A stretch of DNA of 49,962 bases, from assembly GCA_900073065.1 (NCBI GenBank), contig FJOG01000019.1, forward strand, positions 101,918-151,879, in the 5' to 3' direction. The notes below the pieces were generated by a model, which saw only the letters and a list, made by a program, of their open reading frames with translations, made no database searches and had not been told where the DNA came from. Both the position numbers and the translations under genes were made by a program. Of this stretch, positions 1 through 8,884 are shown one piece after another (position 1 is the stretch's first letter; every line of letters starts with the position of its first letter). Source of the DNA: Phialocephala subalpina (lineage: Eukaryota > Ascomycota > Leotiomycetes > Helotiales > Mollisiaceae).

Positions 1-720
1 ATAAATATAATAATAATATATTAAGAATAATACGAATATTCTTTTAAAATAATATATTATTATATTCTTTTTTAATAAAAAACTTTATATTAATTTTTAT
101 AATAAATAAATAATTATTAATATTAAAAATTATAAAATAATAAAAACATTTAATTATATTATTATATAATAATATATTTATTTTAAAAATTAAAAATTTC
201 AATTTATTTCCTTACATTAAATTCTTATTAAAATAAACGAAAAAATATTAATATTTATATTTTATATCTCGTAAATATTTTTTATTTTCTTTATTTTTCT
301 ATTAAATATTTTATTTCGAAAATTTTATCGAAAATAATTATTTTAATAAAGAAGTTTTTAATAAAATTTTATAATAAATTTATATTTGAACAATTAAAAA
401 GAAAATTTATATAATTAATTAATTTCTTCAAAATAAATTTTATTAAATAATAAAATTTTTAATAAAAATTAAATATTAAATTTTTTATTTTTTATTTTTT
501 ATTTATTTAAAATCTTATATTCTAATTTTATAATTTTCAATAAATAAGAATTTAAAGCTTTTTTTATTTTATATTATACTAAGTAATTATATTTTAATTT
601 ATAATAATAATAATAATATAAATTATATTTTTAGAATATCTTTTGAAAGGTATTAAATAAAGCTTTTAAATAGTATTATATTTTTATTTTTGCGATAATC
701 TTTTATAGGTTTATAATGTA
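1..720. other. AT-rich tract, RIP-like, no genes
   Basis: The first ~720 bases are almost entirely A and T, with no open frame of interest, and change sharply to ordinary composition near 720-760. Many of the few remaining C and G bases occur as CpG dinucleotides. This is the look of an old repeat mutated by RIP in ascomycetes, where CpA-type contexts are converted preferentially. The original element cannot be recognised. A natural AT-rich centromere-like or subtelomeric isochore is an alternative. Confidence 0.75.
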
Positions 721-1165
721 AATAAGTTGGGTTTAAATGCGGTATTCGTAGAAAATGGCCATTGATACTTTTAGCCGCTAGAGTGCGCCGTTAACACTTT
801 CGGAACTGCATTCTGAATAGGGCTGAATTCCGCACTGGATCTTGCGTGACAACAACGCTTCGCCTCCTGAGGTATTGAGCAGGACCGTCGTAACTTGATG
901 CCAACTCACTGGGGATCTCAGGGTATGTCCTCGTATACATTGAGTCTAGCTCTGTAGGTAACATCACATTTGAATGTGGAATCGCTATCATGCGTGATCC
1001 GAGGAAAACTGAGCTGCCACCACCAAGCTGGTCTGACATGGACGAGGTCTACCCAACCCAGACATTGAGATGCACCCTTGATTAAGACACAGGAGATTTA
1101 ATACCTCCCCCCACAATGGTTGCAGCATTCCCCACAGCATCTGAGAGACTCGCTGTTAACATGAC
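721..1165. other. Transition region, no recognised gene
   Basis: Normal-composition sequence between the AT-rich tract and the minisatellite. A short minus-strand open frame (791-1039, 82 codons) has no recognisable domain and no coding support, so it is not called. I see nothing else here. Confidence 0.4.
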
Positions 1166-1711
1166 TTACTCATCAACTGGAAAGAATGGCACAAACCTGT
1201 CGCAGCACCGATCACAACATCGATCGCAGCATCTATCACAGCACCTATCGCAGCATCTATCGCAGCATCTATCGCAACACCTATCACAAGCCCGATCACA
1301 AAACCGATCGCAGAACCTGTCGCAGAACCTGTCGCAGAACCTATCGCAGAATCTGTCACAACATCGATCGCAACATTCTCCACAATCCCACACCCTCAAT
1401 CTATTATATATATTCCGCACATTCCACGTTGATCCGCCGCTCTTCCATCCCTTGCCTGTCGCCCTAACTCTATTCTCATTCGCTGCCGAATATTCCGTTG
1501 ACGGGATCATTTTAGGTATCGATAGAGGCTGCTGCGAAATATAGCCTGCGGCATCGGACTGCATGCCGATATCATCCTCGGGGGCGATTCGAGTCCAGGT
1601 AGATGATGAGGATGGCATATTGCTCTCGAGAATCCGGGGGTTTTGCGAGGAGGGAAATGTGAATGCGAACCCCAACTCCAACTCCAACCTGGGAGTTTTA
1701 GGGGTCCGCAT
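1166..1711 (-). CDS. Possible Cys-X-Asp-Arg tetrapeptide-repeat protein (doubtful)
   Basis: This is an ATG-started open frame of 181 codons that reads through the minisatellite. Residues 1 to about 110 are non-repetitive, with no signal peptide and no known domain. About fifteen C-[CFA]-D-R tetrapeptides follow, and then a short tail rich in Phe and Pro. Of the frames open through the array this one is the longest, and it starts with a real ATG. I know of no family with this repeat. The openness may simply follow from the 12-bp period, so the coding claim is weak. No clear introns, promoter or homologous neighbour supports it. Confidence 0.22.
   Translation of the reverse strand: MRTPKTPRLELELGFAFTFPSSQNPRILESNMPSSSSTWTRIAPEDDIGMQSDAAGYISQQPLSIPKMIPSTEYSAANENRVRATGKGWKSGGSTWNVRNIYNRLRVWDCGECCDRCCDRFCDRFCDRFCDRFCDRFCDRACDRCCDRCCDRCCDRCCDRCCDRCCDRCCDRFVPFFPVDE
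1197..1382. repeat. 12-bp minisatellite, about 15 units
   Basis: About fifteen tandem copies of a 12-bp unit close to CGCAGCATCTAT, with variants such as CGCAGAACCTGT and CACAACATCGAT. Because the period is a multiple of three, several frames on both strands stay open through it. The plus strand gives Ser-Gln-His-Leu-like tetrapeptides. The minus strand gives Cys-Cys/Phe-Asp-Arg tetrapeptides. Sub-blocks of identical units (the GAACCTGT variants) point to recent local expansion. Confidence 0.9.
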
Positions 1712-1874
1712 TTTATTTATTTTCTACATATAGGAGCCAAGTGTTTTGGGGAAGGTGTTGAAATAAAGTTTCGCAACGTTTCAACCTGAAGCAGCACTGC
1801 TACAAAAATTTCTAACCCAGTTTGAGTTCCTTTCGAGGTATGGCAGTTCCAGATTTTAAAGAGTGTCTCTAAGC

Positions 1875-2374
1875 ATGAAGAGCACATTCTGCAATCCAAA
1901 TGAGCATGCTCTTCTCGCTGACACAATATTCTGGACAGGCTTCTCTCGGGCATGCACCAAGCACCAATGCCGAACTATCGACTGCAGTGAAGTTCGAAGT
2001 CGAGATAGCCGTTACTGCGCCGCACGTGGCTGTACACACACAGGGTGCGATCAAGCCCGAAAGGGCAGCTTGCTAGCCTGTGATTCTCATATCTGTCAAT
2101 CAATTACGCCGTGTCCTGAGCCGATATCAGAAGGATCGACCTTCTGTTCGCAGCATAAGTGCCAGTGGACAACTACGTGGTGTCCCGAAGCCGTGATGGG
2201 AGAATCAAATTTCTGTGCGCAGCATATAAATGCTAATCGATTACACCGTGTCCTGAGAAGGTATTAGAAAGGTTTGAATTGACCTTCGAATTCTGTGACC
2301 AGCACATCTGTACCACTCTCAATTGCCTTCAGTCTCGATCTCCCCATGGCGACTATTGCCACTATAATCTTTGA
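1875..2374 (+). pseudogene. Cys/His-repeat protein gene, frameshifted
   Basis: The frame from ATG 1875 encodes several repeats of about 22 residues with the pattern C-x(3-5)-C-x(~10)-[FY]-C-x2-H-x-C (for example TFCSQHKC and NFCAQHIN), a spacing expected of small zinc-binding modules. The frame ends at a stop at 2265-2267. Reading one base over after about 2227 restores the pattern (TPCPE, then EFCDQHIC, then GDYCHYN) up to a stop at 2372-2374, although a TAA also lies in that stretch. The gene therefore looks decayed by at least one frameshift and one nonsense change. The same repeat occurs at 7849-8367. Such Cys/His-repeat proteins occur in Pezizomycotina without a known function. A sequencing error could also explain the frameshift. 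Confidence 0.6.
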
Positions 2375-3510
2375 CGACAATTGACCCCACCAAAGCCCAT
2401 TTCCGTCTTTGGACCTGAGCAGTCGCCGCTCTAACCTGAGCCGAGGATGAGCGTTCCTGAGTCCTGTCTGAGCACTATAGGCAGGGATCCGTTTTGGCTC
2501 CCTTTGTGACCTGGTTGCAGGTTCCTAGGGAATTTCCGGGAATCCGTTCTGGCTCTCTTATACTCTTGCACGAATTTTCCCAGGAACCGAATTCGAACCC
2601 AACGCTAAGCCATATATAAGCAATTATTTAGCCTCAACCTACATTTTTGAACCTATCAAGATGCCGTGACGGTATCCGTTCTCGATCCCCTGTCAAGCTT
2701 ACAAGGGTCTTTCCTAGAGCCGATTTGGACCTCCCACCCCCCTCTGGTCCAGTCGCACGTGACGGGTACCTGACTAGTTCAGCCCACAATTTACTCGGAC
2801 AAAGGATAACACTCACATACTCCCTATTGTAGCGAACTCAATCTGCTAGCCCCCTAGTAGTCACCCTAACCCGTAGTATGTAGGGGTGTAACGGATAATC
2901 AGGAGAGTAAGAGGCAGTTCTATTGAAGATCTAAAGCTAGGAGGGAAGGAGAAGAAGAGCTCTCAACGTTGTAAAGGTCAGGCTATGACTACGGACCTCA
3001 TACAGGCCATGTTTAAGGCCAGTCTCCTTACGGATGGTGCGTGAGGACCGTCCGAGTCGTAGTCATGTGACCCAAGGATGTGAATAACCTGACCTCCCGA
3101 GCTCCCGAGCTCACGTGATGAAATCCCTGTATGTAAACGAGGCTTTACCTCCTTCTTCTCCTCTTTTCTTCTTCTTCCCTTTAGCTTTATATCCTCGAAT
3201 ATGGGCATTCTCCCACATGATCTGCACAGTACGGCGTCTGCGCCTTATCCATGACTATTGCGTCCATGCTGACAAACTTGTGTAGCGTCGCGGCGGCAGG
3301 AAACACTTCTCTTACTCCCTCGTGGTTCGAGAAGCAAAACTATTGGTATAATAAGCGATAAGGCCCATGCACGATTTCAAGATGACTCACATCAAGGCAG
3401 CACCTAACTTTGATTTCTATTATCTAAAGTGTTTCTGCGAAATGAACTGGAGGCAAACTATACAATCACAGAGTGTAATCTAACCTAGCCAGGTACGTCA
3501 CAAAATAAGC
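2375..3510. other. Gene-free region with possible LTR remnant
   Basis: About 1.1 kb without a convincing gene. It contains GA-rich and CT-rich stretches near 2935-2960 and 3165-3185 that are partly complementary, and repeated CTGAG/CCTGAG words at 2400-2500. A possible solo LTR is listed separately. Short open frames at 2634-2832 and 2978-3208 show no domain. Confidence 0.5.
2879..3226. repeat. Possible solo LTR
   Basis: The segment starts TGTAGGGGTGTAAC, carries CACGTGA and TGTAAACGAGG motifs followed by a long CT-rich stretch, and ends TCTGCA. This is the general layout of Copia-type fungal LTRs (TG...CA). The flanking 5-mers are TAGTA and CAGTA, four of five identical, as an aged target duplication might look. 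No polymerase coding sequence, primer-binding site or second LTR is present, so the call rests only on overall form. Confidence 0.22.
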
Positions 3511-3522
3511 AAATATATATAA
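3511..3522 (+). promoter_or_regulatory. TATA-like element upstream of the 755-aa gene
   Basis: AAATATATATAAG lies about 75-85 bp before the ATG at 3597 and is followed by a CT-rich leader (CACTTTCCACC...CTCTTTGTC) and an ACC-ATG start context. This arrangement is usual for well-expressed ascomycete genes. Confidence 0.4.
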
Positions 3523-3596
3523 GATCATTCCACTTTCCACCAATCACTCCTGCTTACCAAGCTTCAGTATTCTCTTTGTCGTGATCCTCAAATACC

Positions 3597-5864
3597 ATGA
3601 CGCTTCAAATCGGTGCTAGCGGTGGCCTTCAAGCCCTCCAGCTCGGACTTAATGAGCTGGCCTCCGCAATCGTTGTTGGCAAAGAGATCGGCTCCCTTTT
3701 TACGCGACAAGATGATGCCGGACTCTTCAAAGTTTTTGAGGAGAATTTCCATGTAAAAGTTAAGAAATTGCCAAAGTGGCTTGAAACGATAGACTTTTCT
3801 CGGAGAACTCTCATTCATGGTCAAGACATGCGGCAACACAAGAGCTTCAGGGCAATGACCAATGTACGCATTGATACTTTAGAAGGAGTGGCCTCACTTC
3901 TTGTGCTCTGCTCCCACGATGTTTTGCAGGGGATGACTCCAGGTGTAGTGGAAAGCCTGCTGGTGGGAACGTTCAGTCCTATTGTTGATCCTGGAACACT
4001 CCAAGGGGAACGATTTCCTCATGCGATGAAAAAACTGCTGGAGATCTTCATTACCGCCACAGTGGATTCCGACAGATACTCCGAGCAGTTTGGACAGGCC
4101 GTACGGTGGAAATCCGAGATTCTTATGATCCTTGACACGCCCGATTTCCCACCAGTTTCCAGTCAACGAGCATACCAGTCCCACCTGAACTTCCTCAGGG
4201 AGCTCTTAGGAGCAAGCACCAGAGAAGAGATGTCGTCTCACACTACAGACTTATCCGCTAGCGATACCGCCATGATAGGCTATCCTCCTTCAAGAGATAT
4301 CAAGATCTACGATACTCTCTTCCTAGACACGGCATTTATTGCGCTTGCAGCAGCAGCCAATGGGGCTCGCGTGATGCTCGAAGTCCATAAAAGGACGGGG
4401 GTGTATCGAATCCCTGAGCCAGTTTCGAATGACTTCGGAGATGCTTTGATTGTGAGACTTTGGCTAATCCAACCACCCGAATACGTCAGTAAAGTTCTTG
4501 AATACATTGAGACGAACCAGAGAACTTACATGGATTCTCTCAGCCGGAACAACAGCATAGAGACTTACGAGAACGTCACCATTTTCGGAGGAGAGCTAGA
4601 ACTGAGTACCGCAATAGCTGGAAAGCTAGGATACAAAGCACATTCCTCTGAGCTCGACCAGGAGAGAGTTGTACAAACTCTTTGGAAGAAGGGCTTTGAC
4701 TTAGGGATCTCTCTAAGATGGCACATCCTCCCCCAGCTCGGGGAACAATCAATGAACTTGCAGCTGTGTTACGAAAACACTGAACTGCCGCCAGTCTCGA
4801 AGCAAGTTTTGTTCTTATTATCTAGCGTATCTATGAGATCTAACGTGGATACGATACCTTCAATGAGAAAATTGAGTAGAGAAAGAGCCCTGATCGTCGA
4901 CGAAGTTTACCGTCTGAAACAATACGATGATACCCCAGAGGATCCGGAATTTCAGAAGGCCTTGCAGCTTGTATCAATTGCTATTGTCGTGGGTACCCTG
5001 CATAATTTGACGCATGCGCCTGCCGGCGACGCATTTCAATATGCGTTCAATATTGAAAATATCGAACATCCGGATGGACCTTTTTTGATTCTTCTTGACA
5101 AATTCATCGGTCATATCAACCATCAAGAACTCATCAGAGCGGCCGCCAGTCTCTGGGGCGGTGCTACAAAAGCTTCCCAAGATTTCAAGATCGAGGATGA
5201 GAGGGTCGTAGGGATCGTTGCACCTCACTCCACAATATTGCTCACCCTGATCCGTGATCCCCTTGGTTTTGCTGCCACCGCGGCGCCGCTACTTACTATG
5301 ATCCGAGGATCTGTTCCAATGCTCCCACGGAACCCTAGGAACGGGTTTGTCATAGCTGCTGGTCCAATGGAAACTTATGGAGATTTTGCAAGACGAGAAT
5401 TCCGATGCAACCCTTCTGAATCGTGGCCTGACGAGGAGGGTGAACCACTTCCTGGAGATATCGTTATTACTATCGAGCCAGATGTCGGAAACGACTCCAG
5501 GAGAATTGTTCTCTGCAGTTACTTCGAGGGACAACTTGTGTTCGAGTTAGATCCGGTTCTGGTTTTCGAAAACCTTATAAGATGGCGGTTTTATGTTGAC
5601 AGTGATATCCATGTAACAGTGTATAATGGCATCAACCGGGAACGTTCTGGTCCAAGGCCAATGTCTGAAACGGATCTGCTCACATTAAAACACTTCAAAG
5701 CGGTGGACGGGACCGCCTACTTTTGGGCTCGTAATCCCGCTTGGCTCATAAGTGTGGTCGGATGCGTTGAGAACCACCGAGCTTCCATCTACCTTGGTGC
5801 AAAAACCGATTCGAGAAATTTTACTGAAGTTGAAGATGGGGAGGTGGTCATCCAGTTTTGCTGA
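3597..5864 (+). CDS. Conserved-looking intronless protein of unknown function, 755 aa
   Basis: A single uninterrupted frame of 755 residues begins at an ATG in good context (ACCATGA) behind a TATA box. I do not recognise a domain. The protein has no signal peptide, no convincing membrane helix and no Walker, HxH or zinc motifs. It is mixed alpha/beta in composition, with segments such as RHGQDM-like residues near 75, a hydrophobic AAAANGARVMLEV stretch near 250 and an acidic ESWPDEEGEPLPGD loop near 610. Normal codon usage over such a length makes it almost certainly a real gene, even though it is flanked by repeats and decayed genes. Large intronless proteins without assigned domain are common in the accessory parts of ascomycete genomes, and this looks like one of them. 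No function is proposed. Confidence 0.8.
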   Translation: MTLQIGASGGLQALQLGLNELASAIVVGKEIGSLFTRQDDAGLFKVFEENFHVKVKKLPKWLETIDFSRRTLIHGQDMRQHKSFRAMTNVRIDTLEGVASLLVLCSHDVLQGMTPGVVESLLVGTFSPIVDPGTLQGERFPHAMKKLLEIFITATVDSDRYSEQFGQAVRWKSEILMILDTPDFPPVSSQRAYQSHLNFLRELLGASTREEMSSHTTDLSASDTAMIGYPPSRDIKIYDTLFLDTAFIALAAAANGARVMLEVHKRTGVYRIPEPVSNDFGDALIVRLWLIQPPEYVSKVLEYIETNQRTYMDSLSRNNSIETYENVTIFGGELELSTAIAGKLGYKAHSSELDQERVVQTLWKKGFDLGISLRWHILPQLGEQSMNLQLCYENTELPPVSKQVLFLLSSVSMRSNVDTIPSMRKLSRERALIVDEVYRLKQYDDTPEDPEFQKALQLVSIAIVVGTLHNLTHAPAGDAFQYAFNIENIEHPDGPFLILLDKFIGHINHQELIRAAASLWGGATKASQDFKIEDERVVGIVAPHSTILLTLIRDPLGFAATAAPLLTMIRGSVPMLPRNPRNGFVIAAGPMETYGDFARREFRCNPSESWPDEEGEPLPGDIVITIEPDVGNDSRRIVLCSYFEGQLVFELDPVLVFENLIRWRFYVDSDIHVTVYNGINRERSGPRPMSETDLLTLKHFKAVDGTAYFWARNPAWLISVVGCVENHRASIYLGAKTDSRNFTEVEDGEVVIQFC

Positions 5865-6189
5865 ATTTAAATTTCCTTCATTGGCAATGCCGGCATAAGG
5901 TAATGATCTAGGCATTATCAAATATAAGAAAGAATAGATCCACCTAAATGCTTTCAGAGAAGCATAAGTTATTGCCTAATATAGCGGAGTAGTTATAGTT
6001 CAAGAACAGCCGTCACAAGGCGCGATCGCCCCTTTCGCCCGTTCAAAAGCTCCTGTATCACTCAGGATGGTGCGCTAATTTTGGCCAATAGCGTGTGAAA
6101 GAGAAGAAAGGTGCCAGAAAGCGTCCCCCTCAAAATGAATATCCTGAAAATAGTTCCGGGGGTCCAGAAAAAGACCCCACAAGAAGTTT
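5865..6189. other. 3' flank, no gene seen
   Basis: Downstream flank of the 755-aa gene. It includes CGCGATCGCC near 6022 but no coding sequence that I can support. Confidence 0.5.
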
Positions 6190-6690
6190 ACTCTACTCGT
6201 ACTATACTGTCAGACTTCTGAGATCACAGCTGAGCGACCAATCAACTGGAAGTCATAACAAGCCTGGTACAACAAGCCCAACCACTCCGAGATGTAGTGC
6301 CACAACCTGATGTATGAGACTCCAGAGCACCGATTTATAATATAACAAGCCTAACAACTCTGAGTTATAGTACTATATCCTGAAGCAGGCTGCTCGTTTT
6401 CCCCCCAAATGAGGCCCCACGGTTTGTTTAAATTCTTGCATCGATTAAAAATCCGCGATTAATCTTCCCGAAAAGCTCGGTTTTCGGTTATTTGAGCTCG
6501 GGCCGTTTCGCACCTCTTTACCGGATCTCATGCTACCCGAGCTTGCCCCCGCCGCACGTCCTCGTGGGGCCTCATAGGGGAAAAAACGAGCAGCCTACCA
6601 GTGAAGTATGCGACTTCCAAGCACAGCTATTTATAGCACAACAAGCCCAAACACTCGAGGCTAGTACGATAAAACAAGTGACACAATTTT
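6190..6690. repeat. Degenerate tandem array, ~73-75 bp units
   Basis: Units starting ACAACAAGCCCAAC...ACTC.GAG begin at 6269, 6342 and 6638, with a rougher copy before 6269. The 6269 and 6342 units are 73 bp apart. Taking out the inserted element at 6386-6601 and its duplicated target leaves about 75 bp between the next two. Copies differ by scattered substitutions, mostly transitions, so the array is old. Its role is unknown. Confidence 0.7.
6386..6601. mobile_element. 216-bp TIR element (MITE-like) inserted in a tandem repeat
   Basis: Near-perfect terminal inverted repeats of about 34 bp (6387-6421 and 6563-6596; core AGGCTGCTCG ... GAGGCCCCACG) enclose about 140 bp of non-coding DNA. The outer flanks are TGAAG (6381-6385) and TGAAG (6602-6606), a plausible 5-bp target duplication. 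The neighbouring array unit at 6269-6341 shows the uninterrupted target, reading CCTGATGTATGAG where the filled unit reads CCTGAAG, then the element, then TGAAGTATG. The size, lack of coding sequence and inverted ends fit a non-autonomous DNA transposon. Its superfamily is not identified. Confidence 0.75.
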
Positions 6691-7348
6691 TGCTTTTTTC
6701 CTATGCATTGGCTTACAATAGCATATCCAAAAATTCTCGCAAGTCTGGCTGTCGCTTCACATAACCATACCGGCTGGCTAAAGATTGTTAAAGTCATGTG
6801 ATACAAAATATAGTGAACGAGTAGCTCCGAGTCTCTTTCGCATACCGGCTTTGATGCGATACTCAAGCTTGACACTATTCCAATTTGTATATTAAATGAC
6901 GCGGCTGACAATCAATCATATCTCCGAAACAAAATGAACCGAGTAAGCGATTCGCTCTCTTAGCAAAGAGAGTAGTGGTGTGCAGTTTTGGAATTCAAAA
7001 GCTAGCAGTCAATAGGTTTATATTGTTGAGTCTGAAGTCTATTCAAAGGGAACTAAAAAAAAAGTGCAATGGGTCCAAATGGGCACGGAATTGGTCATGC
7101 GATAGGATGTGGTTATATGATCCCAGGTTGATTTGCTCGAAGTAATACTCGTATTTTAATTTGGAGAATAATCGACTTTATACTATTTATAATTTAAAAT
7201 TTATAGAATTTGGTAATATATACTCCTTTAGGGCTACGAATATTACTAAAGTAATAACCCTTACAAATCGAAGGATAAAAGGAAATATAATTGGTTACCG
7301 AAAATAAAAATAAGAACGCGATTAAAAAGAAAGTAAATCGAGGGTAAA
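6691..7348. other. Gene-free, increasingly AT-rich region
   Basis: Ordinary sequence to about 7130, then strongly AT-rich. A nested inverted repeat (CGATTAAAAAG...AAATCGAGGG near 7318-7344 against CCCTCGATTTTTAATCG at 7401-7417) spans the left end of the next element. No gene is seen. Confidence 0.5.
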
Positions 7349-7350
7349 TA

Positions 7351-7820
7351 TAATCGTACCAATAATTAGCTTGATAAAAAATTGGCGAATTTTTATTAAT
7401 CCCTCGATTTTTAATCGTGAATATTAAAAACTCGAAAATACTTCTTCTTATTACTTTATAATTATATTTTTAAATATAATAATAATTAAAATAATAAATT
7501 TATTTTATAATTTTAATTTAATGCGATAAAAAGAAATACTATAATAAATATAATTATAATTTAAATTTTTAATTTTATATTCTCGATAATTAAAATTCAA
7601 ATTACTTTTTTATAATACTTTTAATTATAATAAAAAGTAAATAAAAAGTAAAAATATATATTTATTTATTTATTTATAGATTATTATTATACGTAGAAAG
7701 CGTAATTAAAGGGCAAAGTATAAAGGCGCGATTCTAGCTATTCTCGAGCTTTTGCGACCAAAATTAAAGGGTCAGTAAAAATTCGCCAATTTTCTGTCAA
7801 GCTAGTTATTGGTACGGCTG
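7351..7820. mobile_element. TA-flanked TIR element, Tc1/mariner-like, RIP-damaged
   Basis: Inverted repeats of about 53 bp run from 7349 to 7403 and, reversed, from 7822 to 7769. The right end reads (TA)CAGCCGTACCAATAACT on the minus strand, the form expected for fungal Tc1/mariner (Fot1/pogo-type) termini with a TA target. The left end has the same sequence but about eight differences, all C-to-T or G-to-A. The interior (7404-7720) is nearly pure A/T and its surviving C and G lie mostly in CpG. There is no transposase frame, so this is a MITE or a RIP-destroyed internal-deletion derivative of about 470 bp. Confidence 0.72.
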
Positions 7821-7848
7821 TAGCGCCTGAGCAAAGCGGCGACGCTGA

Positions 7849-8367
7849 CTAACTGAATCCGAAGCGAAATTGAAAAAGTGTCGTCTGAGTTATACTTGCG
7901 CTACACCGAGTTGCAACACATCGACCCTCGGTAGCGGAACCAGCTTTTGCAGCTATCACACTTGTGAATGGAACAAAGAGGGAGTTCGGTGCTCGACGGC
8001 CAATGAAGCGAATTTGTGTTGGTGCAAAAGTCACAAGTGCTACGAGTCAGGGTGTCTCAAGCCTCGATGTTCCCGCGGCCAATATTGCTCAGAGCACACT
8101 TGCACAAGTCCAGACTGCCCTCAGCGTGTTTTTCACGACCGGCATGCTTGGGTACTTTGCAAGGAGCATGAGGCACAACATCTAATGGAAAGATCAGGCC
8201 AAGATGTTCAGGTCCTGCCCGCACGAGCTCGAGCTCCTCGGCACGATTGGGGGTTTATTGCAAATAGCCCAACAACACAAACCTATACTCTCGGATATGA
8301 AGAGTGGTTCATTGACGGCGTCAGTGGAGACGGCCGAGAACGACAAACCTCTCGGAGGATCGAGTGA
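7849..8367 (+). pseudogene. Cys/His-repeat protein gene lacking a start codon
   Basis: The open frame follows a TGA at 7846-7848 and has no in-frame ATG before the conserved part. It encodes about four modules of 22-25 residues with C-x(3-7)-C ... [FWY]C-x2-H-x-C (SFCSYHTC, CWCKSHKC, QYCSEHTC, VLCKEHEA), the same architecture as the gene at 1875-2374. A tail of about 60 residues without cysteines ends at a stop at 8365-8367. The end of the inverted-repeat element lies only 27 bp upstream. Either the first exon was lost or displaced when that element inserted, or a short 5' exon lies unseen in the AT-rich DNA. I favour a truncated gene. Function unknown; zinc binding is inferred from residue spacing alone. 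Confidence 0.55.
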
Positions 8368-8884
8368 CGAGGCCTAGATTTGGCTCCGCGGCGCACGAGA
8401 ATCTGCGAGATGCAACGCGTGGAATGGTAAACTTTGCGATTGGAATGGCGACAAGACCGGGCGACAATGCCCCCACTACCAACGCTTCTCATCGAATTAA
8501 GGAAGTGGCCCTGCAGGAAAGCATTGAATATCCGTCCTAGTAGGGTTGAGAGAATGAACATCTCAAAACCCCCGAATGCGAACATTAATCGGTTGAGTAC
8601 CTGTACTATGGTATCTGTACGCGTGGGACATTGGTGGAGAGAAAGACATATGAGAAGTCTCCTAGTGTTTCGAAGCAAGCAACGCAAGGATCTCCCGACC
8701 TTTCTGCTGGGACTGTGAAGCACCCCATGGACTTCCGTTAGCCTAGCTTTTATAGTCATTCAACTTGCTCTATCATTTATGGGATATTGTGAACGTCGTT
8801 AATACACTTGCATGTTTCATATACTTGAAGTCCAGAGGGGAAGCGGGGTCCCGAAGTCTCTTACCGAAGGTTAGATCGATTATG
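8368..8884. other. Intergenic, no gene supported
   Basis: Short overlapping open frames on both strands (8283-8759 minus, 8434-8718 plus) lack domains and good starts. The region probably holds the 3' ends of the flanking genes, which converge here. Confidence 0.45.

Noticed and set aside
1197..1382. CRISPR-like array
   Set aside because: Units are contiguous 12-bp repeats without unique spacers, in a eukaryotic nuclear context.
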